Positions 54,471 to 63,707 of a stretch of DNA of 64,000 nucleotides are shown piece after piece. Made by a program: the position numbers and the translations under genes. Each line of letters opens with the position of its first letter. The first letter of the stretch is position 1. A model generated the notes under the pieces. That model was not told where the DNA came from. It saw only the letters and a list, made by a program, of their open reading frames with translations, and made no database searches. Location: positions 911,041 through 975,040 of the forward strand of contig NZ_CP087952.1 in assembly GCF_028752835.1 (NCBI RefSeq), read 5' to 3'. This stretch comes from Desulfosarcina sp. BuS5. Lineage in GTDB: Bacteria; Desulfobacterota; Desulfobacteria; Desulfobacterales; BuS5.

Positions 54471-54575
54471 CACCCAAAGCCGAGCCATTTTTTCCATTTG
54501 TGTAATACATCATAAAAAGTACCATTTATCAACTCCTCATTGGCTTTGGGTGCAGGTGATGCGTACGTTAGCACA
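54445..54575 (+). other. attC site after the HigB/HigA-peptidase cassette
   Basis: R'' GCCCAAC fits RYYYAAC exactly. Arms AACAATCGCATAC/GTGATGCGTACGTT and ACCCAAAGCC/GGCTTTGGGT pair with offset bases. It overlaps the end of the antitoxin gene. Confidence 0.9.
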
Positions 54576-54901
54576 AACATACCATCTCATGGAATGGTAA
54601 AGGTAGTAAGGAAAGTAAACGTCGGCAGTGGGGGTCTACTTTCTATCAACTGAATGTTGGAGATCAGATCGAAACTAAGAAGATGGTTTTAATCCGGTAA
54701 ACAGGAGGCTGAGCTGTGGGATAACAGACCCGGATGAATTCAGAAAATATTATCAAGATTTAATAATGCTCGGGGCTCGGGGAAAAAGGCTTGGGGTGTG
54801 AGGCTTGAGGTTAGAGGAGTAAGGCAGGTTCGGGTGAAATAAACGGCAACGGCATTTCACCGGGCAGGCAGCAGGCAGCAGGCGGGGGGATGGGAGATAA
54901 C
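54576..54901. other. Intergenic, no gene
   Basis: The next cassette start is present, but no coding sequence is seen. G-rich short direct repeats (GGCAGCAGGCAGCAGGC, 54867-54883; GGCTCGGGG/GGCTTGGGG near 54773) precede the next gene. Confidence 0.4.
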
Positions 54902-55954
54902 ATGATGGAAAATCGTCGTTTTCAGATTAAAGTTGAGGGATCTGCTGTTCAGGAAGGGCAGATTTCCTTTGCGCTGTTGGGGCAGATATTAAAAGGCATC
55001 CAGGATACTGTATACTATCTGGCTCTTGCTGAGTTGCAGCATGATTATCGTCAACGGATTCGGGTTCCTCTGGAAGTTAAAAAAGCCTGCGCTATTTACA
55101 GAGTCTTGGAAGAAAAAGGGAGCTACTGTCTAACTGCTGAAATCGCACCGGCACAGCGGATTGGCGAGATTGAGGATATTGGATTGTCGGTGAAGGAAAA
55201 ATATCTTGAGGTCGTGAACTGTCTGAAGGAATCCAGCTTGGAAGGATTGAAAAACTTGATTCCGGACAGTAATTACCGGCGGAAGGTTTTGCGGACCATC
55301 GTTTCCTATTGTCCAAAGAATGGTGCAAAATGGCATGTCGGCATCGGAGCTATAGGGCAAATCATGACAATCTTGCGGCCTGAACTCGCTAGGTCGATCC
55401 GAGATATTCTGGTACCTCCGGCCTCCGAGCAAAAGACGATATCCGGTGAACTGGTTCAGATACATCTTGATGAGAATACGTTGGGACTTTTTTATGCCCC
55501 TGCTCAAAAAGTGATCCGTTGTACGTACGACCCGGAGTTGGAAGATTTTATCGTATCCAATGTGCGCGAGATCATCCAGGTTCATGGGAAAGTTCAGATG
55601 GACAGTAGAGGTATTCCTGAGAAAATAGTCGATGTGCTGGAAATCGAGGAAATTGACGTGAGCCCCCTTGAGGTTTCGGAAATCCATGCCGACGGGCATG
55701 TGCTGATGCTTCATGAAGAGCTCAGCGTCCCTGTTGTCTTTGATCCGGAGAGCCAGGAATTTACATTGGATTATCAAGATGTGGGTATTGTTCTCGGAGC
55801 TGAAAATCGAGAAGATCTTCTGGCTGAGTTTTGTGCTGATTTCTATTGGGTTTGGCAGGAATATGGCAAAGATGTTGAAGGAAAGATGAGCAAAAGTGCC
55901 GAGAAGCTCAGGTCGAAGATACGTGATCTGGTCAAAGAGGAAAAATCATTATGA
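54902..55954 (+). CDS. Unrecognised 350-residue protein paired with a HicA-like toxin
   Basis: Begins MMENRRFQIKVEGSAVQEGQ. Mixed alpha/beta, acidic, soluble; no membrane segment. Residues 120-160 are basic-aromatic (NYRRKVLRTIVSYCPKNGAKWHVG). The C-terminal 90 residues (IHADGHVLMLHEELSVPVVFDPESQEFTLDYQDVGIVLGAENREDLLAEFCADFYWVWQEYG) look like a separate domain that could serve as the antitoxin part. GGGAG at 54892 supports ATG 54902 or 54905. The stop overlaps the HicA-like start by four bases. No known family recognised. Confidence 0.7.
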   Translation: MMENRRFQIKVEGSAVQEGQISFALLGQILKGIQDTVYYLALAELQHDYRQRIRVPLEVKKACAIYRVLEEKGSYCLTAEIAPAQRIGEIEDIGLSVKEKYLEVVNCLKESSLEGLKNLIPDSNYRRKVLRTIVSYCPKNGAKWHVGIGAIGQIMTILRPELARSIRDILVPPASEQKTISGELVQIHLDENTLGLFYAPAQKVIRCTYDPELEDFIVSNVREIIQVHGKVQMDSRGIPEKIVDVLEIEEIDVSPLEVSEIHADGHVLMLHEELSVPVVFDPESQEFTLDYQDVGIVLGAENREDLLAEFCADFYWVWQEYGKDVEGKMSKSAEKLRSKIRDLVKEEKSL

Positions 55955-56238
55955 ATCCAAGAAACCGGAAAGACGTGGAGAAGGCACTTGAGCGGAAAGG
56001 GTTTACCAAAAACCAGGGGGACCACCGAAAATTTATATATCATCTGTTGACGGGCGAAAAAACCGCTGTCTGGACCAAGACAAGTCATGGTAGCAGTCAT
56101 AGTGAGATTTCTTCATCCAACCAACGGAAAATGGCCAAGCAATGCAAGCTCCCGAACAAAGACTTCGACCTATTGATGGATTGTCCCCTGAGCCGGGAAG
56201 AGTATCAGAAAAAATTGGATGAATGTGGGTGGTTGTAG
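55951..56238 (+). CDS. HicA-like toxin
   Basis: 95 residues. RNRKDVEKALERKGFTKNQGDHRKFIYHLLTGEKTAVWTKTSHGSSHSEISSSNQRKMAKQCKL matches the HicA double-stranded-RNA-binding-like fold, with the GDHRKFIY histidine region that is catalytic in HicA. HicA usually pairs with a HicB antitoxin; here the ATGA-overlapping partner upstream is not HicB. Confidence 0.75.
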   Translation: MNPRNRKDVEKALERKGFTKNQGDHRKFIYHLLTGEKTAVWTKTSHGSSHSEISSSNQRKMAKQCKLPNKDFDLLMDCPLSREEYQKKLDECGWL

Positions 56239-56453
56239 AAGGAGAAAGAAAGGGAGACACCTTAGTCCTACGGGAGATTATTTCTGTGCCTGCAATTGTG
56301 TTAGGTTGATTTTAGAGCTGAAGAGTCTGAAAATCATTGATTTCAGACATATGAGTTTAATAGAGGGCATGAGCGGAAAAAAGCGGCAGCTAATAAATTA
56401 TCCTGGCGCTGATTTTCATAAACTAAAGATGCAACGCTAAGGGATATTGTCAT
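56239..56453. other. Intergenic remnant DNA
   Basis: No gene assigned; includes a short palindrome CTGAAAATCATTGATTTCAG (56328-56347). Confidence 0.4.
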
Positions 56454-56546
56454 ATGGAAACATTAATTGATGATAGAAAAATTAAGGTTCTCTTCAAGCA
56501 GGCGATTATCGAAGTTATTGAAGAGAAAAAGGAAGTTGTCCACTAA
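56454..56546 (+). CDS. Very small ORF, possibly a truncated antitoxin
   Basis: 30 residues: METLIDDRKIKVLFKQAIIE then VIEEKKEVVH. It resembles the first helices of small antitoxin-like proteins (LFKQAIIEVIEEKKE). It may be a remnant. No partner gene follows. Confidence 0.35.
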   Translation: METLIDDRKIKVLFKQAIIEVIEEKKEVVH

Positions 56547-56663
56547 TGAAGGGCGGATGGTTAATCTGGATGAGTCCGTTTAAAAATTCCTTGAATATGA
56601 CAAACGCATATTTGTTGAAAAAACAATCTGCCACATAACCATTTTGTTTTAAAGGAGCACACT

Positions 56664-56903
56664 ATGAAAGCAAAAACCGTTAAAATTGGTAACAATCTTG
56701 CATTCATGATACCCCAGTCAATCGCGGCAAAATGCAGGTTAGAAGAGAATGATTCATTCGATTTTTCGTTAAGAAAAGATGAGATTGTGATCAGATCAAT
56801 AAATAAACGGTATAATCTGTCTGATTTGCTGGCTGGAATCACGCAGGAAAACCTGCATGAAGAAGTTGGCAGGGACGAGCCTGTAGGCAAGGAGATTCTC
56901 TGA
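56664..56903 (+). CDS. mazE: MazE-family antitoxin (AbrB-type)
   Basis: 79 residues. KTVKIGNNLAFMIPQSIAAKCRLEENDSFDFSLRKDEIVIRSI is a swapped-hairpin AbrB/MazE DNA-binding domain; the C-terminus is the toxin-binding tail. AAGGAG precedes the ATG. Overlaps mazF by one base. Confidence 0.9.
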   Translation: MKAKTVKIGNNLAFMIPQSIAAKCRLEENDSFDFSLRKDEIVIRSINKRYNLSDLLAGITQENLHEEVGRDEPVGKEIL

Positions 56904-57241
56904 TGTACGTACCGGATCGCTGTCATGTCGTATGGCTGCAATTCAATCCTCAAACTGGGCACGAACAGGCTGGTCATCGTCCTGCATTGGTAATCTCTCC
57001 CGCAACATATAACGGCAAAACCGGACTTGCATTGTTTTGTCCGATCACGAACCAGATAAAAGGCTACCCTTTTGAGGTCAAGATCAAAGATAATCCAACA
57101 ATCTCTGGTGTTGTTTTGGCTGATCAGGTCAAAAACCTTGATTGGCGGGTTCGTGGTGTTAAATTTGTGACTATGGTGGATGAAACGCTGCTTGAAGAAG
57201 TGCTCTCAAAGTTTGAAGCATTAATACGGATGAATGAGTAA
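56903..57241 (+). CDS. mazF: MazF-family endoribonuclease toxin
   Basis: 112 residues. VPDRCHVVWLQFNPQTGHEQAGHRPALVISPATYNGKTGLALFCPITNQIKGYPFEV...LADQVKNLDWRVRGVKFV has the MazF hallmarks: GHEQAGHRPALVIS with the catalytic Arg, the CPITNQ strand, and the Asp-Gln-Val-Lys segment. Cleaves single-stranded RNA at specific sequences. Confidence 0.95.
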   Translation: MYVPDRCHVVWLQFNPQTGHEQAGHRPALVISPATYNGKTGLALFCPITNQIKGYPFEVKIKDNPTISGVVLADQVKNLDWRVRGVKFVTMVDETLLEEVLSKFEALIRMNE

Positions 57242-57274
57242 GTTTCAAAATTATTATCAATTTTTTAACTTATT

Positions 57275-57296
57275 AGGCCCTTCCTGGGCTTTTTTT
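57275..57296 (+). terminator. Rho-independent terminator of mazEF
   Basis: Short GCCC/GGGC stem (57277-57289) followed by seven T, 34 bases after the mazF stop. Confidence 0.7.
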
Positions 57297-57337
57297 CAAT
57301 ATTGGGGGTCTGACCCAGTTAAGTTCTACGGGAGTAT

Positions 57338-57484
57338 GGCGGCGCATCGGTTTTGGTGGGAAACCAGGTGGATAAAATTCGAAAAGCATATCGGGAAACA
57401 TTGACATTGAAACGAAAACCCAACCGTCCGGAATTGTGGGATGGGAAAACAGCAGGGCGGATTGTAGCGGCGTTGAGCGGTTAA
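57338..57484 (+). pseudogene. UDP-GlcNAc 2-epimerase (WecB-like), C-terminal remnant
   Basis: The reading GGASVLVGNQVDKIRKAYRE then TLTLKRKPNRPELWDGKTAG ends RIVAALSG. VLVGN...ELWDGKTAGRIV is the conserved C-terminus of WecB/MnaA epimerases. The rest of the gene is absent. The fragment begins next to a GGGTCTGACCC repeat (57306). Confidence 0.65.
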
Positions 57485-58304
57485 GTGATGGCACAAATGT
57501 CGAATCAGAAAGGAAAGAAGCATTCTTCCCGGACATTTTATGCAAAATATGGCAAGCAGGCTGGGTGCAGGTGAACGAGCGGGTTATAGGTAGTTTGACT
57601 CCGTTAAGTTGTAAAAAAGAACACCTTTTGAAATCTGAAACTCGACTATCAAGTTTTTAAAACTTGACTCTATAAATACAATATTTTCAAAGAGTTAAAA
57701 ACTTGATGCAAATATTTTGTTTTTACACCTCCAAAAGGTAACTTGTTGAATTTATTGATAGGGGGTTAAAATCGCAGTTTAAAAATATCCAATAAATTCA
57801 GTCAACTGAAAAAAACTTGATAGTCGAGTGAAAAGAATCGTTTTTATACCACTGCCATTGAAAATGGCGAGCACCTTACTGCCCTTATCTATTCTTGGGA
57901 ATTTCAGTTAAAAATACTTATTCCCCATAGTTCTAACCGAGGCTCTCCGACCGTCTGAAAACTGGGCTTTAATGGATGAAAATACAATTTTTTGGAACGA
58001 CTTCCCCTTTAAGAACGGATACTTGATGCTTTTTGCTAAGGAGTTACTCAGGAAAAGTTAAAAAAATTATCAGTCAAATATCATTCAGATTTGCATGATA
58101 TGCGGCTATCTATTAACACTCTGCATGATATGCGGAACCTTACAATTACTTGTTAGCCGTTTGTCTGTCATCGCATCTATGATAGAAAAATAGCTTTGAA
58201 CTTTTGGTAGACTAAAGTACAATCATCGTAGAAAATTTTATTGGATCAAAATTCTGACTATTTTCAGAGCTGTTAGCTCATAATCTGGAAAGTAGAGGGT
58301 AAAT
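57485..58304. other. Intergenic region with a MITE and paired direct repeats, no gene
   Basis: Besides the MITE at 57641-57828, the only structure seen is TGCATGATATGCGG at 58092-58105 and again at 58122-58135, exactly 30 bp apart. Confidence 0.5.
57641..57828 (+). mobile_element. 188-bp MITE with CTCGACTATCAAGTTTTT ends
   Basis: Perfect 18-bp inverted ends (57641-57658, 57811-57828) and 5-bp duplication TGAAA (57636-57640, 57829-57833). Noncoding. A related single end (AAAAACTTGATCATCGAG) is at 62127-62144. Confidence 0.85.
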
Positions 58305-58610
58305 ATGAATAAAAAGAATTTAAGCCTTGATGAGGCGTTGAAAGTTCTTAAAAAAAAGAAATTAGCTTTTGAAAAGAAATTTGGAGTTACTTCCATTGGC
58401 GTTTTCGGCTCTCTTGCCAGGAATGATCGAAGACCGAGTAGTGATGTAGATATTGTCGTAAGAATGAGCAAGCCTGATCTCTTTAATATGGTACACATAA
58501 AGGAAGAACTTGAGGCAGATTATCATACAAAAGTGGATATTGTTCATTATCGAGAAAAAATGAATACATTTTTGAAAAAACGCATCGACACTGAGGCCGT
58601 GTATGTTTGA
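58305..58610 (+). CDS. MntA-type nucleotidyltransferase antitoxin
   Basis: 101 residues. GVFGSLARNDRRPSSDVDIVVRM contains the GSx10DxD active site of minimal nucleotidyltransferases. In MntA-HepT systems this enzyme AMPylates the HEPN toxin. Overlaps the HEPN gene by eight bases. Confidence 0.92.
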   Translation: MNKKNLSLDEALKVLKKKKLAFEKKFGVTSIGVFGSLARNDRRPSSDVDIVVRMSKPDLFNMVHIKEELEADYHTKVDIVHYREKMNTFLKKRIDTEAVYV

Positions 58611-58955
58611 CAGGGAGCTTGCAAAGGAAATACTCAGGCAAATTCTGGCTGCTGCAAATCGTATCGAACGAAGATTCAAAGATGTTCGCAGTCCCGATGA
58701 TTTTCTCCTATCCGATGCCGGAATAGATAAGTTGGACGCCGTATGCATGATGTTGATTGTTATCGGTGAAAATTTGAAAAATTTGGACAAGGTAACCGGT
58801 GGAAAGTTGCTTGCTCAATACCCTGAAGTTGACTGGAAAGGGGCAAAAGGAATGCGTGACATTATTAGCCATCACTATTTTGATTTGAATGCCGAAGTGG
58901 TATTTTTCGTATGTAAAGATCGCATTCCAGGTTTGATAGAAACTGTAGTTCAAAT
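58603..58955 (+). CDS. HEPN-domain (HepT-type, DUF86) toxin, 3' end cut by IS4
   Basis: 118 residues remain of a normal 115-140. FLLSDAGIDKLDAVCMMLIVIGENLKNLDK and GAKGMRDIISHHYFDLNAEVVFFV carry the RNase motif R-x4-H (RDIISH) followed by Tyr, the residue AMPylated in HepT. Only a few C-terminal residues are replaced by IS sequence, so it may still fold. Confidence 0.85.
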
Positions 58956-60263
58956 CAGTAGTGTCCGGTTAGGTTTTTGCATGTTATATGGGATAAAAAA
59001 ATTAGAAAAATGTTCATTTTTTACTTGACAAACCAAATAAAAATTTTTTATCGTTTTGTTATAAAATATAATTATAACAAGGAGTTAAGACAAAAATGGA
59101 CATATTCAATATCCCAAAAAAGAATTTTAATCCCCAATCTCATGCTCGATTTCTCAAACCTTTGCAAAAGATTTTTCCTGACACGCCACAGCTTAAATCC
59201 CGAGGTCACAGGCCATTGAAAATGACTTTTGAAGATCAGCTTCACGCACTGATATTTTTCCATCTACAAGAACATGAATCAGCTCGTGATCTTATTCAAC
59301 ACCTTAAAGAAGACGATTTTGCCAAAGAATGTGTCGCTCCAGATGGAGGGATCAGTCGTAGCAGTTTTTCCGAAATTATCAATTCTCGAGGGCTTGAACA
59401 GCTTGAATATGTTTTTCAAGCTCTTTGCAGCCAGGCACAAAATGCTTTACCATCAAATTATTCAGATCTCGGTGAACTCGTTTCCATTGATGGATCTTTA
59501 ATTGATGCAGTTCTGTCCATGTACTGGGCTGATTACAGAAAAGGCGCTAAAAAAGCAAAAGGCCATTTCGGCTTTGATGTCAATCGCAAGATTCCTATAA
59601 AAATTCATCTGACAAATGGAAATGGCGCTGAACGCCCCTTTGTCAGGTCTATCCTTACAAAAGGCCAAACAGGAATCATGGATCGGGGGTATCAATCACA
59701 TAAGGATTTTGATCTTCTTCAGGATGAAAAAAAACATTTTGTTTGCCGCATCAAAGCGAAAACAACAAGAACTATTATCAAAGAGCAGCCTGTTGATCCC
59801 GACAGCTATATTTTTTATGATGCTGTGGTTCTTCTTGGCACTCCTGGGGTAAACCAGACCAGAAAGCCGGTTCGACTGGTTGGTTATAAAATTGCCGGTG
59901 TCAAATATTTTGTGGCAACTGATCGTTATGATCTTACAGCCGAGCAGGTTGCAACCGTTTATAAGCTTAGATGGGATATCGAAACTTTTTTCAAATGGTG
60001 GAAGAAACATTTAAAAGTGTACCACTTGATTGCTCACAGTAGATATGGCCTGATGGTTCAAATCCTTGCGGGGTTAATAACCTACCTGCTTATGGCCATA
60101 TACTGCCATGAACAGTTTAATGAACCTGTATCAATAAAGAGGATTCGTCAGCTTAGAAATACCATCCAGAACGAATTACGTACTGACGAAAAAAACGTAT
60201 GGTCTAATAATCTGATTATCAAAGAGCAAATGCTATATGCAAAAACTTAACCGGACACTACTG
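58956..60263 (+). mobile_element. IS4-family element, intact copy 3
   Basis: 1308 bp, apparently identical to copy 2. No target duplication (TCAAAT versus TCTGAA). Confidence 0.93.
59096..60250 (+). CDS. IS4-family transposase (copy 3)
   Basis: 384 residues, identical to the protein at 51351-52505. Confidence 0.93.
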   Translation: MDIFNIPKKNFNPQSHARFLKPLQKIFPDTPQLKSRGHRPLKMTFEDQLHALIFFHLQEHESARDLIQHLKEDDFAKECVAPDGGISRSSFSEIINSRGLEQLEYVFQALCSQAQNALPSNYSDLGELVSIDGSLIDAVLSMYWADYRKGAKKAKGHFGFDVNRKIPIKIHLTNGNGAERPFVRSILTKGQTGIMDRGYQSHKDFDLLQDEKKHFVCRIKAKTTRTIIKEQPVDPDSYIFYDAVVLLGTPGVNQTRKPVRLVGYKIAGVKYFVATDRYDLTAEQVATVYKLRWDIETFFKWWKKHLKVYHLIAHSRYGLMVQILAGLITYLLMAIYCHEQFNEPVSIKRIRQLRNTIQNELRTDEKNVWSNNLIIKEQMLYAKT

Positions 60264-60372
60264 TCTGAAAATATGAATAAAAAAAAATTTTACTAAAAAT
60301 TAAAATTGCTATAGACTAAAAGCAATATATTTTGTAGAGCACGGTTAAAACTCTATTCAAAGGATCGCAACC

Positions 60373-61254
60373 ATGCAAAATACAGCAAATACAGCCCTAA
60401 CACTTTTTTGTCCCAGGAAAAGCTGCAAATGTTATCAATCAACCGAGAACAAAATCACCAAGGATGGAGTTTACATAACAAAATCCGATTTTGAGCCAAG
60501 ACAAATGTTTTACTGCAATGGTGGCAAACATAGATTCTCAGAAACAGGATATTCCGATCTTTTTGGAAAGCATGGCAGCTTTAAAGAGTATGAGCAAACG
60601 GCAAAGCTAAACTCTTACGGCCTTGGCACTGATGCAATTGCCGATGTACTTCAAAAAGATCGAAGGACAATTGAACAATGGCAAAAAGCTATTGGGCAAA
60701 AAGGCCAGCAATTTCACCTATTTCTTTGTTTTACTATCGGACTTACCATTGTATTTCTCCAGATGGATGAACTATGGTCTTACCTTAAAAATAAAAGTCA
60801 ACAATTATGGGTTTTTATCGCTCTTGAATCAACAACAAAATTCTGGATCGGTTTCGAGTTGGGTTCAAGAACAACTTACACTGCAAACCGTTTAGTAAAG
60901 GGCGTTAAAAAGTTGGGCAAATGGGGAAAAGATAATATATTAAAGGTCGCTGCAGATAAATTAGCGGCTTACAAAAATACGCTCGAAAACATTATGTCTG
61001 AAATTCCTTATGCTTACCTGCAAATTGTTAAGCGCCGAATAAAGCGTCGGCTTGTAACAGTTAAAAAATATTTTGTAAAAGGTACTGTAAAAGATTTCCC
61101 CGGAAAAAGCCAAAACACCTCATTTATTAAGAGACTGAACCTTACCCTGAGGCAACATATCTCCTATCTTCAGAGAAAAACTCTGGGGTATTGCAAGAAC
61201 AAGTTGAATTTTAGTAATGTAATGTGGATCAACTTATTCAACTATAATTACATA
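60373..61254 (+). pseudogene. IS1-family transposase, C-terminally truncated
   Basis: About 294 residues before the IS4-like terminus. N-terminal zinc-binding CPRKSCKCYQ, helix-turn-helix GLGTDAIADVLQKDRRTIEQW, DDE region QMDELWSYLKNKSQQLWVFIALE and SFIKRLNLTLRQHISYLQRKTLGY, diagnostic of single-ORF IS1 relatives. The end is replaced by an IS inserted at 61255. 60264-60372 holds its probable left end and leader. Confidence 0.85.
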
Positions 61255-62004
61255 CTCAAGTTTTCGAAAAATAGTTCCTGTAAAAATTGGCATCTGGCAT
61301 ATTTTTTGCTATGCGGCCTTTTTCATAGGAGCAGCAATATCCCCATTAATAACAACTAACTCTTTGTATTTCTTACGATTGCGGTTCATGTTAGCCCTGC
61401 TGAATTCAACCAGTTTGTTAACGAAATCCTCATCGGATTGTACTCGCAAGACAAACGCTTCCAAATTTTCGTTTTGCGCTCGGCGAACTATTGAAGGAAT
61501 CGTTAATGGTTCCTTTGGCAGTTTTCCAACAGTGCATTGCTTGTAATTCTCCAAATGGAGGAGGAAGTCAATCCAGGACACCAGGTACAACGCTAGTGTT
61601 GCGCCTTGTTCACTCCTGATAGTGGCTCCCTCCATATCGGACAACTGCTTTGCATTCTTGAAAAACTCCTCAATAACCCAGCGGTGGCTATAAACAGAAA
61701 TGATTTTGGTGGCTTCCCAGGTGAGACAATTGGTGAGGAGATACTTGATGGTTTGAGTGGCAGGGTCGTGACTTTCAACTATTCGATGTTTGCCAGGTAT
61801 GGCATTCAAGCGAACTGTTGAAGCCTTGGTTATGTAAAGTGCTTTTTCCTTTTGACCTGTTTCCGGGTCGGCAGGAAATCCACAACAAACAAAGGTTGTT
61901 ATTTTTTCAAAATATTTTGCTAATCCAACAAAATCGTATTGATATTTTGCTAATCGTCCCTTTGGAGTTAACTTTGGTTCTTTGCATGATTCTCTTATCT
62001 TGAG
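61255..62004 (-). mobile_element. IS4-like element, truncated copy
   Basis: First 750 bp of the element seen complete at 36868-38379, cut at 62004. A few substitutions (for example Cys for Arg in FVCCGF). Confidence 0.9.
61309..62004 (-). pseudogene. IS4-like transposase, C-terminal fragment
   Basis: About 230 residues, including YSHRWVIEEFFKNAK. N-terminus with the first two acidic residues is missing. Confidence 0.9.
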
Positions 62005-62144
62005 CAATGTACTGTTTGATAAATGGTGCAGATTCAGTTAATAGCATTATGAATGGACTCTTTCAAAATTATTAATATTTTTCAATGGCCGTGATTATAC
62101 TCTCAAGCTTAAAATTTAGCTAATCATAAAAACTTGATCATCGA

Positions 62145-62270
62145 GTGATAGGTTCCCGCTCACGCTCCACCTATCAAGGACGTTGGAGCCGACTGCGATT
62201 CTCAGCACTGGCTGAAAAAAAAATGCCTTTTTCAGCCAGTGCCTGCGATTCTCGCGGCTCAACAGCCGCG
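62145..62270 (+). repeat. Triple-hairpin module, truncated copy 2
   Basis: Bases 75-200 of the 200-bp module; hairpin 1 and half of hairpin 2 are missing. It is cut by the MITE-like end at 62144. The module end is directly followed by TTATGTGC, the start of the next cassette. Confidence 0.8.
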
Positions 62271-62300
62271 TTATGTGCTAACTAAGAGATGAGGTGCAAA

Positions 62301-62534
62301 ATGTATGAAAAATTTATTCAATCTGAACCATCAGTAATGATGGGGAAACCAGTAATTACAGGAACACGAATTTCAGTTGAACTCATTTTAGAAAAGTTAG
62401 CTGCTGGTGAAACATTTGAGCAGATTATAGATGCTCATCCTCGGTTAACTAAGGATGCTATTCAAGCAGCCCTCGGTTTTGCGGCAAAAGCTTTAAAAGC
62501 TGATGTGATTTACCCTATATCGAGAGTTGCGTAA
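62301..62534 (+). CDS. DUF433 antitoxin
   Basis: 77 residues. PSVMMGKPVITGTRISVELILEKLAAGETFEQIIDAHPRLTKDAIQAALGFAA is the DUF433 winged-helix signature. ATG 62301 with GAGGTG upstream. TAATG junction with the toxin. Confidence 0.92.
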   Translation: MYEKFIQSEPSVMMGKPVITGTRISVELILEKLAAGETFEQIIDAHPRLTKDAIQAALGFAAKALKADVIYPISRVA

Positions 62535-62890
62535 TGAATATAATGGCTGATGAATGTGTTGATAGACAGGTTGTTGAAATTCTCAGAGAAGAAGGTCATG
62601 ATGTGCTTTATATAGCGGAGATAGATCCAAGTATTTCCGATGACATTGTATTTGAAAGGGCAAATCAACAAAATGCTTTATTGTTAACAGCTGACAAAGA
62701 TTTTGGAGAGTTAGTTTTTCGTCAGAATAAAATTTTAAACGGAGTATTGTTTTTTCGTTTGGCTGGATTATCTCAACTTGCAAAAGCTAAAATTATTTCA
62801 TCTGTTGTACAAGAACACTCAGATAAGCTTTATCAATCTTTTACGGTGGTTTCTCCTGGAATTGTACGTATTCGTAAAGGAATCAGATAA
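62534..62890 (+). CDS. DUF5615 PIN-like toxin
   Basis: 118 residues. IMADECVDRQVVEILREEGHDVLYIAE...ALLLTADKDFGELVF...GVLFFRLAG is the Mut7-C/DUF5615 PIN-like family, with acidic residues D6, D81 and D84 of a nuclease site. Standard partner of DUF433. Confidence 0.92.
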   Translation: MNIMADECVDRQVVEILREEGHDVLYIAEIDPSISDDIVFERANQQNALLLTADKDFGELVFRQNKILNGVLFFRLAGLSQLAKAKIISSVVQEHSDKLYQSFTVVSPGIVRIRKGIR

Positions 62891-62906
62891 TCACTTACAT
62901 CTGACC

Positions 62907-63003
62907 GCACATAACAAAAAAATGGAGCTGACCACAAAAGCCGAGCCGATTTTTCGTTAAATCCAAATATTTCAGCGGCTTTTGTGTCAGCTCATTTTAG
63001 TCG
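62907..63003 (+). other. attC site after the DUF433/DUF5615 cassette
   Basis: R'' ACATAAC; arms AATGGAGCTGAC/GTCAGCTCATTT and ACAAAAGCCG/CGGCTTTTGT. It ends AGTCG, where GTT would be expected; the hairpin module starts at the next base. Confidence 0.88.
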
Positions 63004-63203
63004 ATAAGTGGACCGTGAGCTCCGCTGCGCTACGCACACGGTCCACTTATCGCGGCTGTCGAGTTCCTCCAACGTCCTTGATAGGTTCCCGCTCACGCTC
63101 CACCTATCAAGGACGTTGGAGCCGACTGCGATTCTCAGCACTGGCTGAAAAAAAATTGCCTTTTTCAGCCAGTGCCTGCGATTCTCGCGGCTCAACAGCC
63201 GCG
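63004..63203 (+). repeat. 200-bp triple-hairpin module, copy 3
   Basis: Same length as copy 1 at 433-632, one substitution (A to T in the loop of hairpin 3). Sits between an attC G and the TT that starts the next cassette. Confidence 0.85.
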
Positions 63204-63707
63204 TTGTAAACCTAATCGCAGGCTTAATTTTGAGTTTTATTTTTCACTGTCTGTTTTGCTAACAGCCGTTGCCGGTATTTGCCGGTTATCGCTTTTGCCG
63301 GCGTTTCTTGTTGCTTTTTTGAACGTCAGCTTCGGCAAGCATTTTACATTTTTCACTGTTTCAGCACTCGGTGACATCTCGCCTTGCTTTTTGTGGCTTT
63401 TTTGGTAAAGTCAGCATCGCATCAACAATCATTGTTGCAAAATGCCGCAAACAGCGGTTTACGCTTTGGCAACCGTTTTTTTATTTTCATTATTCCAGCA
63501 TCCGGTTGCATCTCGTCTCGTTTTCTGCAACTATTTCTCAAGGCGTTGCTTATTGTTTTAACTGGTTATGTTGCAAGCGCCACCAAACAACGGTGAGTTA
63601 GCCAACTTTGTATTATTTGCAAACGTTTAATTACGCTTTCGCAAATCCAGCTGCTTTACAAAAAGCAGGTTGTCGCAACCAGGCAGGGGTTTACAACAAA
63701 ACACTAC
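63204..63707 (+). other. ORF-less cassette
   Basis: Begins TTGTAAAC and ends with an attC-like 5' half TTACAACAAAACACTAC (63691-63707), where intron C is inserted. No credible gene on either strand. T-rich runs and repeated GCCGTTGCCGG/TTTGCCGG and GCAAGC elements suggest a structured RNA or decayed DNA. Confidence 0.5.

Noticed and set aside
58130-58304. An attC end before MNT-HEPN (GTTAGCCG at about 58154)
   Set aside because: No matching R''/L'' arm could be found upstream.
63172-63601. Open frames of 70-78 codons in the ORF-less cassette
   Set aside because: No ribosome site, overlapping frames, composition reflecting T-rich DNA, no recognisable motif.
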